In this document: positions 55,704 to 64,000 of the stretch, in pieces | How the letters are laid out: the number at the start of each line of letters is the position of its first letter | How positions within the stretch are numbered: position 1 is the first letter of the stretch | Assembly: GCA_019787685.1 (NCBI GenBank) | Contig: JAHNUO010000004.1 | Coordinates: 1,736,001 to 1,800,000 of the forward strand | Length of the DNA stretch: 64,000 bases | Direction of reading: 5' to 3' | Source: Chiua virens | Taxonomy: Eukaryota > Basidiomycota > Agaricomycetes > Boletales > Boletaceae | Translations under genes and position numbers: made by a program | The notes under the pieces: generated by a model | Database searches by the model: none | Seen by the model: the letters and a program-made list of their open reading frames with translations, nothing else | What the model was told of the DNA's origin: nothing

Positions 55704-56369
55704 ATGCCGACACACACCATGTTCCCCCTCCAACGGCCTACCGGCATCCCCTCAGCCTATCTCGCCGCGTACAAAAACCTCCGACTCACCTCCCTCCAAG
55801 TCGATCCACAGGCATTTGGCTCCACCTATGCGCGCGAAGTGGCATGGTCAGATGATGTCTGGCGCCAACATATGGATTCGCCTTGCAAACGGACGGTCAT
55901 TGCTTCCGTGCGAGATAAACCTGGAGACGGAAAGGATCATGGAGATGGCACCAGAGATCGCGATGCGGAAGCGTGCGAGGGCGAGTGGATAGGAATGGCT
56001 AGCATCGTAGCGCCCTCGGATATGCCCCCTCTCTACATGGCTCCATTCAAACAGGCTGGGGTAGGAAGCAACTGGGAGATATACGGCCTCTTTGGGATGT
56101 GGGTGGACCACGCACATCGAGGCAAAGGGCTTGGCGCACGACTGGTCGAGGAATGTTTGGAATGGGCACGCGCGCACGTCGACCCCGCGTTCTCCACTCT
56201 GGAAAACGGTCGAGGGAGCGATCGTGAGAAGGTCGTCGTTTTGATGGTCTATGAGAACAACGCTGCCGGGGTCGCGTTGTATTCGAAGATGGGCTTCGTC
56301 GACTTGAAAGGGTTACCACCGAGGGAGGGACACTTAGAGGGAGAGAAGTGGATGTTAGCGAAGCTGTGA
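55704..56369 (+). CDS. GNAT-family N-acetyltransferase, tandem copy 1
   Basis: A single-exon 221-residue protein starting MPTHTMFPLQRPTGIPSAYL. The acetyl-CoA pyrophosphate loop of GNAT motif A is visible as HRGKGLGARLVEECLEW (Q/R-x-x-G-x-G/A), preceded by the beta-strand IYGLFGMWVDHAHRG. Motif B is VLMVYENNAAGVALYSKMGF. GNAT enzymes transfer acetyl from acetyl-CoA to an amine on a small molecule, peptide or protein. It is the first of three similar genes in a row, each opening MPT-x-T-x-FP-x-QRPTGI. The substrate is unknown; the adjacent terpene synthase makes a role in natural-product or xenobiotic handling plausible but unproven. Confidence 0.85.
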   Translation: MPTHTMFPLQRPTGIPSAYLAAYKNLRLTSLQVDPQAFGSTYAREVAWSDDVWRQHMDSPCKRTVIASVRDKPGDGKDHGDGTRDRDAEACEGEWIGMASIVAPSDMPPLYMAPFKQAGVGSNWEIYGLFGMWVDHAHRGKGLGARLVEECLEWARAHVDPAFSTLENGRGSDREKVVVLMVYENNAAGVALYSKMGFVDLKGLPPREGHLEGEKWMLAKL

Positions 56370-56610
56370 CAAGGGGAATACCATTTCCATGACCAGATGT
56401 TGTCAACAATGTAAGTCGGTGGTGAGCGAATCATCGAGTCGCAAGGCATGGTAGTACTTGGTAATTTGCGGCATCTATGTATATCACGCCAAGCGTGAGT
56501 AATGCCATAGCAGTGAGGATTACACAGTGTCAAGAGCAAGCTGCGGATATCGCAGATCAAACCTGTGAACGTCGCCTTTAACAACCCAACCGTTCCGACA
56601 TTGACGATCC
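56370..56610. other. Spacer between GNAT copies 1 and 2
   Basis: 241 bases with no gene. It holds the 3' UTR of copy 1 and the promoter of copy 2, including TATGTATATCA near 56474-56484. Confidence 0.4.
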
Positions 56611-57277
56611 ATGCCAACATACACCTTATTCCCCCTCCAGCGACCCACTGGCATCTCCCCATCCCATCTGGCTGCATACAAAAACCTCCGACTCACTTCC
56701 CTGAAGGCTGATCCGCAGGCCTTTGGTTCCACATATGCACACGAAGTAGTGTGGACAGAGGACGTCTGGCGCAAGCAGATGGATTCGCCTTGCAAGCGGA
56801 CGGTCATCGTTTCTGTGCGGAATGATCCTCGTGATGTGAATGGAGGATGGAGATCTCAGCAGAGACCACGCACACGAGGGCGAGTGGATAGCAACAGCGA
56901 CTATCATAGCACCTTCGGAAATGCCCGATTTCTTCCTGGCCCCATTTAAACAGGTCGGAGCGGGCGGAAACTGGCAGATGTATGGCCTGTTTTGGATGTG
57001 GGTCCATCCTGCGCACCGTGGCAAAGGGTTCGGGGCACAAATGGTCGAGGCATGTTTGGAATGGGCGCAGACGCACGTCGACCCCACGGTCCTTGCTGGT
57101 TCGGAAAAGGGTCAGGGTGGTAGGGGCAACGCTGAGAAGGTAGTGATTTTGCTCGTTAAAGAAGCAAACGTCGCGGGGCACGCATTATACACGAATATGG
57201 GATTCACCATTCCAGAGGGGATACCTCCTAGGGAGGGGGCGCTGGAGAAAGAAAAGTGGATGTTGATTAGACTGTAG
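56611..57277 (+). CDS. GNAT-family N-acetyltransferase, tandem copy 2 (one +1 shift)
   Basis: The protein begins MPTYTLFPLQRPTGISPSHL and continues in parallel with copy 1 through CKRTVIVSVRNDP. The downstream GNAT core (HRGKGFGAQMVEACLEWAQT, LLVKEANVAGHALYTNMGF) lies in the next frame, so one extra base must occur between about 56835 and 56885. This falls in the variable loop before GEWIATATIIAPS. No splice sites would fix the shift. Both halves are otherwise as well conserved as the neighbouring copies, so sequencing error and recent inactivation are both possible. Confidence 0.8.
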
Positions 57278-57906
57278 CGGCTCTAGGAGGGACTCGCAAG
57301 TGGCACCACCCAGGACACACATGTGTTATCTAGACTCTCCGCTCCACCGTACAGTCATTGGTATATACGGATGCGTGTGGTTGAACGTGCTACAGTCCAT
57401 CCATGATATCAGTTCCAATAGCTCATGTCCAGAGTTGAACGACATACCAGATCGAGACGATCCTCTTCACAATCCTTCCTCTGCTGTCCTAAACGATGTG
57501 TATTATGTAAACTTGAGTCCCAAGAATGGACACGAGACTCGAGCGAATTTTCAAGTCGAACTTCGATGCAGCCGACTCTGAAAATTTGTTTCCAGCATGC
57601 CTCGAGGTATAGTAGAGCCTGAGATGGTATTATGAAGATAAGCAGGGTGTCCCTACCCCGTCAGCACAAACTGAATGACCTTGACTTTCGTCAAATTTCT
57701 TTTTCAGCGAGTGTTGTTTACAAGAGCGAAATACGACTCACCATGATTCCTGAAATCCTTCCGTTCGCGTCCTATCATGCCACATTCGCACGATCCACGA
57801 TCCACCAGCGCTTTCACCGCAACTTGCGAATCCGATTGCTCCAACAGGAACAGGAACTCACTTGGTGACCGTGGCTCGAACGGCCCGGTGCTCGACGCCG
57901 GCACCG
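57278..57906. other. Spacer between GNAT copies 2 and 3
   Basis: About 630 bases with no recognised gene. Small plus-strand frames (57300-57581, 57425-57622, 57632-57868) lack features. The last part should be the copy 3 promoter. Confidence 0.35.
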
Positions 57907-58569
57907 ATGCCAACATATACCGTGTTCCCCATCCAACGACCTACTGGCATTTCCTCATCCCACCTTGCCGCATACAAAACTCTCCGACTCACTTCCCTCC
58001 AAGTCGATCCACAGGCTTTTGGCTCCAACTACGCGCGTGAACTGGCGTTCACAGACGATGTCTGGCGTCAGCGGATAGATTCGCCGTGCAAGCGGACATT
58101 CGTCGCTTCCGTGTCCGAGTCAGTGCGGGATGCAGAGTCTGGAGGAGATACGGACGTTGAGGATGTAGGGAGGGTTACGTTGCATCACCCTAGCGAGGAT
58201 AAGGGCGAGTGGATAGGGACAGCCAGTATCGTGGGTCCCTCAGATTTGGTCCCTGGTATCGTCGACCGGTTCAGAGAGGACGGTGTACTGGGCTCCAACT
58301 GGCAGGTGTATGGCCTCTTCGCGATGTGGGTGCACCCTGCGCACCGCAAAAGAGGTATCGGTGCCCAGCTGGTCAAGGCATGTTTAGAATGGGCGCGGAC
58401 GCACATCGCCTCCAAGGCGGAAGGTGGTGGGGACATTGAGAAGGTGGTTGTTTTACTTGTCCATGACAACAATGTAGCTGGTCGTGCATTGTATTCCAGA
58501 TTGGGGTTCAATAATTTGGAAGGGGTTTCAGTGGAGGAGGGAGAGAGATGGATGTTGACTAAAGTGTAG
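57907..58569 (+). CDS. GNAT-family N-acetyltransferase, tandem copy 3
   Basis: An intact 220-residue single-exon frame from ATG 57907, chosen because MPTYTVFPIQRPTGI aligns with the starts of the other two copies; the frame is open upstream to 57862 but that part is unlike the paralogs. Motif A is HRKRGIGAQLVKACLEWART and motif B VLLVHDNNVAGRALYSRLGF. It has a longer acidic insert after the DVWRQRIDSPCKRT block (SESVRDAESGGDTDVEDVG). Codon-level similarity to copies 1 and 2 shows tandem duplication followed by divergence. Confidence 0.86.
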   Translation: MPTYTVFPIQRPTGISSSHLAAYKTLRLTSLQVDPQAFGSNYARELAFTDDVWRQRIDSPCKRTFVASVSESVRDAESGGDTDVEDVGRVTLHHPSEDKGEWIGTASIVGPSDLVPGIVDRFREDGVLGSNWQVYGLFAMWVHPAHRKRGIGAQLVKACLEWARTHIASKAEGGGDIEKVVVLLVHDNNVAGRALYSRLGFNNLEGVSVEEGERWMLTKV

Positions 58570-58683
58570 TAACTTTCGGCAGGGTTTGTCACAATCTAGG
58601 GTGTCAAGAATATGGGCATGTACGCGGACCTGGATTCATACGTCTGATAGAGCATACTAGTGATTTAACGGCCCTGCGGGCAG

Positions 58684-58957
58684 ACCTGGACCCCGAGCAA
58701 TAAATTGATTATGTAACATGTTAATATTATAATACATTGTACGATTCACGAGCAAGACAGTAGATGCGTGTTATGATAGAGAGACAGTTGATTTCTTGCG
58801 TTGAAGATCGAAACGAAACTTACACCCGCTTGAGTAAATAATGGCAGTCACAACTCGGGTGTAGATTGTCAATGGACTCAGAAAAAGTCATGTTTCGTAC
58901 CCCAAGCGATAAACAGATTATGTAACATGCTATTCTAACACATTGTGCGATTTACGA
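58684..58957 (+). repeat. Diverged direct repeat pair (~60 bp units)
   Basis: Units at about 58684-58747 and 58899-58957 share ATTATGTAACATG, ACATTGT, GCGATT/ACGATT and flanking CCCC-AGC-ATAAA words in the same order, with several substitutions and a short indel. They resemble copies of a small non-coding element or decayed terminal repeats. Confidence 0.6.
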
Positions 58958-60536
58958 TCTTTGGAAGTCGCTCCTTGAGCTGTGAGGAGAGGCAGGCAGA
59001 GGGACTAGGTGGGCGAGGTTTGGGCAAGACTCCGGTCCTGGGCCGCCGGGTATGTGTGAGCTGCGAGGGTGGATGGGAAACCTTGCAGATGGCATGTACC
59101 AGGCAGTCGGGATCGCGTGCCCCGGACCCCAGGGGAGTGAGCTGCAAGGAGCCGGAATGGGGCATGGAGGCCCAGGGAGTGGCGGGTGTGTGCGCTGAAA
59201 CGGGCAAGGACGAGCAGCGAGCGCTGCGACGTGGACGAGCGACGTGGTGGAGGCAAAAGCGGAAGCGATGCCTCTCGCTTGCATCGCTTGTCCAAAGACC
59301 TTGCACTGTGGCTGCGCTCGTGCCTCGCTACACCACAGTTCGACCTGCAAGATTTTGAAGACAGTAGATACATTTTATATACTTGATCATCTAGATCAGC
59401 CGAGTGAACAATAAGCCTGTAAAGAATATGAGCAAGAATAATAAATGTTAATCAATCGTGATAAACTGACGTTGCTAGAATGTGGGAAATAAATTGAACG
59501 GCCTCCATCGGAACGTGGCCCCGTTACGTGGGTGTATACGTGTGGGCGGCATTTTGACAGCATCATGACAAGGACAGGGCCCTTGAAACTGCACGGGACA
59601 GGGAGCAGGACATAGACTATACGATTCCATAGTAAGTGCGAAGGAACACGCTTTTCTGTAGAAAGGCACAAAGATATGTAGTACGATAGTGGAGAAAGCG
59701 ATTGTATACATACTTCAAGAAGTTGTCGCACCGTACGGTCATCTTTTACAACATCATGGTGGGTCGCCATGAGGGCCCGGGTGTAGGGGTGCAAGGTGAT
59801 GTTTCGATGAGCTCAACTCGGAGGTTTACATATAGCAATGGAAGACGCACGGGACCGGCGGTCGTGAGACTGCGACTTAGACGAATGATTTGAAAAATTT
59901 ATGGACAGGTCTAGACGAGCAGATTTATCAGGGAATTGGGATTACAAGTGAAACAGCCTGTCGTTGCGGTACGTTTGTGATTCAAATGCAAAATTTTAAT
60001 CATCATCACACACATATCGAAGCGTGAATTGAAATACACTAGGTGATATCCGCTCCACTGATTGCGATATGAATTTGTGTTGTCGGGATTTGATGCGAAA
60101 GGAGGCTTATGACTTGCAAGCCTGAAATACGCACCGTTCATCGTTTTGTCGTTTCAACCATTCTTATCGATATGTGCCTGCATGCGAAAGATTCATTGGA
60201 AACGCGGATTAGAAAGGTACGTACTTTTAAATGTTTTTGCGAGAGAACGAGTGTTCAAGACAGCTAGCAACCGGTGTATTACCGATCTTTGACACCATTG
60301 TGGACCTTAATCGAAGTCAACGTATGTTCCGTTCGCGAGACAGGAGCAGTTTGACGTGTTGAAACACAGAATTTTCACGCATGTTGTCCCTCCGGCACGC
60401 TCTTGGGACATATACCCAACAAAATTGTTAAAAAAATAGCAGGCTTCATGTCTGTGGCAGATTTAGTGGTGTACGGAGGGACGTGCAAAGCAAATTACGA
60501 TGTAATGCATGGTATTGACGCACTTCGGACTGCCAT

Positions 60537-60696
60537 GGCTATCACGACAAAGAGATAAGAGTAAGAGAAAACGACAATAGCTATCGCGACGAAGCTATAA
60601 AAGGAAACAACAGCATCCAAGATCCGTTCAGACACAGACGATATTGGCAAAAGACGTACGATTTGCAGCGATAGCTATCACGACGAAGAGATAAAA
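60537..60696 (+). repeat. Three degenerate ~22-bp direct repeats
   Basis: GCTATC(A/G)CGAC(A/G)AAG(A/C)(G/T)ATAA occurs at 60538-60558, 60580-60600 and 60674-60694. Spacing is uneven (42 and 94 bp), and each is followed by an A-rich stretch with AAAACAAC-like words. They are too regular for chance but too few to class. Confidence 0.6.
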
Positions 60697-61205
60697 ACGA
60701 AGAGCTAGAAGAAAACAACATCCGACGGACAACGTCCGATTAGATCTGTTGAGACTCAGACGAAATCGGAGCAGCGACGAAACCCAGCCCATCCTACAAA
60801 GAATTCGAATCCGACCTACTCCGACCGGTCCGAGACATCCGTCATTTTTTGGCACTCCGCCCACCTCTGAAACCTGGGCCTTAGGGGCCCAGGAATTACA
60901 GCACTTCCGGTCAACCAGTCACCATCAGATCTATTGACACACAATTCACTGTCATGTACTTTCCTCATGTGCAGCGCAACTTGAGCAGCACGAGAATTAT
61001 GATCATCTCAAGGAATAATCCACACATTATCATTTCCAAGGAATGTCGCAGAAGCTCAAGAATCTCGTGAACACTAACAACGTTTTGTTCCAGTCGATCC
61101 CATCTCCCCAAGAGAACAAAGACCTCGCCGTTGAGCGTTCGGGAGCGAATGATCGCCAACGACTTGAAATACAGGTGCAGATGATGGAGAAACCAGACGC
61201 GAGCA

Positions 61206-63566
61206 TCAGTTCAGTGGCTCACGAGGGTACTTGCGGCACGCAGCCAGGTACTCGTCGTGATCCTCGAGCGTGTATTCCAGCGGCTTGGACAACGGCTCGA
61301 TTGCTTCACCTCTCGCCGCCAACTCCTCTAGCCTCTTTCTCGTCGCAGCTCTGGTCCTATTCACGCTATAGAGTTTGATCCGATGGCAGGATGACGTGAC
61401 GTGGAGGTCCCAGCTACCAATATCATGGTCACGTCAGATCACAACAGTTTTGAAGTGATGATAAGACACTACGACGCACTTCCATGCGGAGCGAACAAAT
61501 GTGGGTTCAGTATTGTTCGAAGAGTCCCATGTGCGGACACAGAACTCGAGCCAGCCTTCTGCGTCGATGGGCAAGTTAATCTTCCACAATCGCCAGGCGT
61601 GGTAGTGCTAGGTAAGTAAACCTTGAGCCTCCAGAAGGTTACGTGAAACGTGCACACGTTACCTTTTCTGTCATATCAGCTTTGGTCGACGGCGTACCAG
61701 ACGTGGCCACTGAGAGAAAAGGACGATGTTCGAGATGGCAACGTGGAATCAGACAAGACACACCCGTCAGGAGAAACTTCTACCCTTTCGACCCAGTTAC
61801 CAGCCGCCACTATAGGCCCAACCCCTCAGCTCAACGAATCCATCGTGTGTTATTACGGATTTGTCTAGCGGAGAGATGATCGCGCTCCTGTGTAACGAAA
61901 GAAAGAAAGAAAAGTCAGCATCAGCACGAGTCTCCTCAAGCCCAACTAAATTGATACAAACGAAACAGGCATCTGCTGGATTGAAAACCCGTTCGAATAC
62001 ATTGTATTCTGTTTGCCAATCTGAAGGGGTTAAATCGTGTCAGAGCCCGTCGCACGGCGCACGGCGACCAAGAGTCGAGACTCCACGCACTTGCGACGTA
62101 TAGTAGAGGTACTCCTGAGCCTGAACTGGACCCATACTCGGCTCAGCAAGGGCGTTGATCTGGTAGACCCATTTACAGCTGCGGGCGCCGATGTATCCGG
62201 TAATCACTGTGCGCAACTGGCGCTCCGTGAATTTTTGGGAGTGGCTTTCCATTCATCTCCCACGCCAGCAGCACCTCCTCGTTCGCTCGAACTTTGCGGT
62301 ATGGCACCGACACGGCGTAGTTGAATACATCACCCTTCCTGCAAGTCACAGGTGATCGTCATCAGAACATCGAATGCAACGTCACCGTCACAACCAGAAC
62401 AGAGAGACTGACTGACTTGAAATATGTATCCGCCCCAATGAACTCGAGATGCTGACATTCAGGCAAGACACCGCCACATGCCTTCTTCAACACCTTCTTC
62501 AATGGTACCCCACGATAAACTGCGGTGCCACTATGTCACGGTGCCCATCGTCAATAGGATCCGATGCCTGGTACCACGCACGCGAAAAACGTACATAGCA
62601 CCCTCACCCCATGGAGCATTGATAAGCTCGTCTCCGTCACCAGGGTACTCCCTGATCTGCTCGATCCTCCGCGTACCGCTACACTGTAGCGTCACCGTCA
62701 CCTCTGCTTGGCTTCAGGAATTATCATTATCATCAAACGCCAACTATGCGAACGGGCACGCAAATATGGGGTTACACTTACGGAAACTTGTTCGGATCCT
62801 GAGATCCTTCAAAGAAATCGATACAGGGTTGTTCACGAGCCCACCAATCTCAAGTCGGAACGAGTCCTCGTCGATGTCGGGTACCCCGCCGTGATTCCGG
62901 ACGCTGATAGAGCATGGGATTGTTACCGTGTGTCTGAAGATGACCCAACAAACAAACGACGTACAAGTGGTACTTGTTATCCGTGATCTTGCCTTGCAAC
63001 AATTGATCACGACGGGTCTCGCCATTATATGGGAAGTCCTAGTTAAATAAGCAACGCTGATGAGCACAAGGACGACATAGATGATCGGCCAAGCGATGAA
63101 TCACCAATAGATGGATGAGATCTGGTTTCTCCTTTTGGACTGTCTCCCAACTGAAGTCCACGATCGACTTGAGACCGAGAGGCTTCGTGATACTCTTTCC
63201 AACGATGTCCGACCAAGACAGGATTGGTATCCGGGAGAGGAACGAACTGGTACTCTGACCATGGCGCGTTTCATACGAATGAAGGATCAGTTACGAAGAT
63301 AAGGAGGTGGAGCAGAATCGATGGAATACCGACCAGGATTGGAGTAAACTTGTGTGTCTTGAGAATTTCCTTCGCAATTGCTTTCTTATCAAGATATTTC
63401 TCCCATTCCACATATCTAAGATAACACACGCGTATCATGAGCCATGATAGGATGAACCGACGACGCCAGAGATGACGTACCCTGACCAGCCTGGCTTTTC
63501 GTCTGCAAAGAGCTGACTGAGGGGAGTTCCGTTATATGATAGTTCTGGGTCGTTGAAGTTCGACAT
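61206..63566 (-). CDS. Sulfite-oxidase-family molybdopterin enzyme (frame breaks)
   Basis: The motif series fits fungal sulfite oxidase: KITDNKYHFVRNHGGVPDID (spliced), FRLEIGGLVNNPVSISLKDL, VTLQCSGTRRIEQIREYPGD, GDELINAPWGEGAI. It continues GVLPECQHLEFIGADTYFK, VFNYAVSVPYRKVRANE, TVITGYIGARSCKWVYQINA, and a dimerisation domain (GFVELRGWAYSGG...), ending RTRAATRKRLEELAARGEA and stop at 61206-61208. Such enzymes use a Mo-pyranopterin; the C in LQCSGTRR is the expected Mo-ligating Cys. Three +1 shifts are seen: an extra base at 61802, at ~62217, and a less certain one near 63222. The N-terminus (MSNFNDPELSYNGTPLSQLF, WEKYLDKKAIAKEILKTHKF) has no obvious cytochrome b5 domain. The start and first exons are tentative. 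Confidence 0.8.
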
Positions 63567-64000
63567 CAATGATTGTTTCCTTAGCAGTAGGAGCACAATG
63601 TGGGCGTAGACTCATGGGAGATAGACACTTCGCGATACTTATAGCCGGGCGTCTGAAAGGCACATTTGGGACAACACCATATCAGTATCAATGAATCCCA
63701 TCCAAAGACGAAAATACCGCCCACCCAGTTGGGGACCGCCTGCATGGAGTCTGGATCTGCTACTTTCTCCACCCCTCTCATTCAATGCACAATCACGATC
63801 AAACCCGCGCTTCCGGAGAGTCAAATTTAGAGCTTTCACGTTACACGTGAGGATGAGACCCTCGGGCGCGCCCGGGATCAGATGGTCACCTGCAATCCAT
63901 ACAGAAACAGAAGCGGACGAAATTAGGAGAGCCAAAAGCATAATCCGCCGGTATTTCGACACTCGTAAAAAAGGGGTATACTAGAGTCGTCAAGTTTGTC
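63567..64000. other. Right edge, possible neighbouring gene or leader
   Basis: A minus-strand frame (63639-63962) begins with a hydrophobic stretch (LLALLISSASVSVWIAGDHL) that could be a signal peptide or the final exon of another gene entering from the right. It was not linked to the molybdoenzyme with confidence. Minus-strand CPKCAFQTPGYKYREV followed by CSYC (63600-63680) has zinc-ribbon-like spacing but no recognised family. Confidence 0.3.

Larger units (their letters stand above)
58570..61205. other. Gene-poor region with repeats and a G-rich island
   Basis: More than 2.6 kb without a confident gene. It contains a diverged direct repeat (58684-58747 and 58899-58957), a G-rich, GC-rich island (58970-59330) bounded by AT-rich DNA, an unrecognised minus-strand frame with LHPYTRALMATHHDVVKDDR (59396-59800), and a cluster of short GCTATC-type repeats (60537-60696). 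The last ~300 bases are the 3' side of the molybdoenzyme gene. Confidence 0.45.

Noticed and set aside
59396..59800. Minus-strand frame containing LHPYTRALMATHHDVVKDDR
   Set aside because: HPYTRAL recalls peptide ABC-transporter ATPases, but no Walker or signature motif exists nearby and the rest is Cys/Pro-rich without structure.
60770..60800. GAATTCGAATCC as a tRNA B box
   Set aside because: No pairing T stem or A box found around it.
1..64000. CRISPR arrays, bacterial operons, ribosome binding sites
   Set aside because: Spliced genes with ~50-nt introns and fungal families show this is eukaryotic nuclear DNA; no regularly spaced identical repeats were seen.

Overview
This looks like nuclear DNA of a basidiomycete fungus, most likely an Agaricomycete. 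Genes are split by many short introns (about 45-60 nt, GT...AG with a few GC...AG). They include families typical of that class: DUF6533/DUF6534-type membrane proteins, a TRI5-like terpene synthase, a large YEATS protein, a RecQ-like helicase fragment, a PIF/Harbinger transposase and a chromodomain Ty3/Gypsy element. No rRNA, tRNA or CRISPR array was recognised.

Layout. 1-7.2 kb is transposon: the 3' part of a nearly intact Ty3/Gypsy element (gag end, pol with chromodomain, one LTR) lies directly against a decayed PIF/Harbinger element and seems to have landed in its Myb/SANT-like gene. 7.6-23.5 kb carries plus-strand genes: a DUF6533-like membrane protein, an ADP/ATP carrier, a YEATS chromatin protein, a DUF6534 membrane protein and a membrane-anchored GH35 beta-galactosidase. 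24.2-36.9 kb carries minus-strand genes: an Nha1-type Na+/H+ antiporter, a serine carboxypeptidase, Nop12 and an MFS transporter. 37.0-42.3 kb is a rearranged block: a 716-bp segment with perfect 42-bp terminal inverted repeats around a RecQ-like helicase fragment, a diverged segmental duplication, a 329-bp tandem repeat and a decayed GEP4-like gene. 43.3-52.2 kb is housekeeping (SEN54 and the mitochondrial S-adenosylmethionine carrier, divergent; TAF6; a bHLH-like regulator) plus a UbiA-type membrane protein. 53.1-58.6 kb holds a TRI5-family terpene synthase followed by three tandem GNAT acetyltransferases; with the UbiA gene this may be a small natural-product locus. 61.2-63.6 kb holds a sulfite-oxidase-type molybdoenzyme on the minus strand.

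Quality caveat. Many conserved genes need single-base corrections to read through, mostly +1 insertions plus a few apparent losses in T runs. This looks more like residual long-read sequencing error than wholesale pseudogenisation, so exon joins are approximate. Genes that read cleanly across all the joins I checked include pol, the antiporter, SEN54, the SAM carrier, TAF6, the terpene synthase and two of the three GNAT genes.
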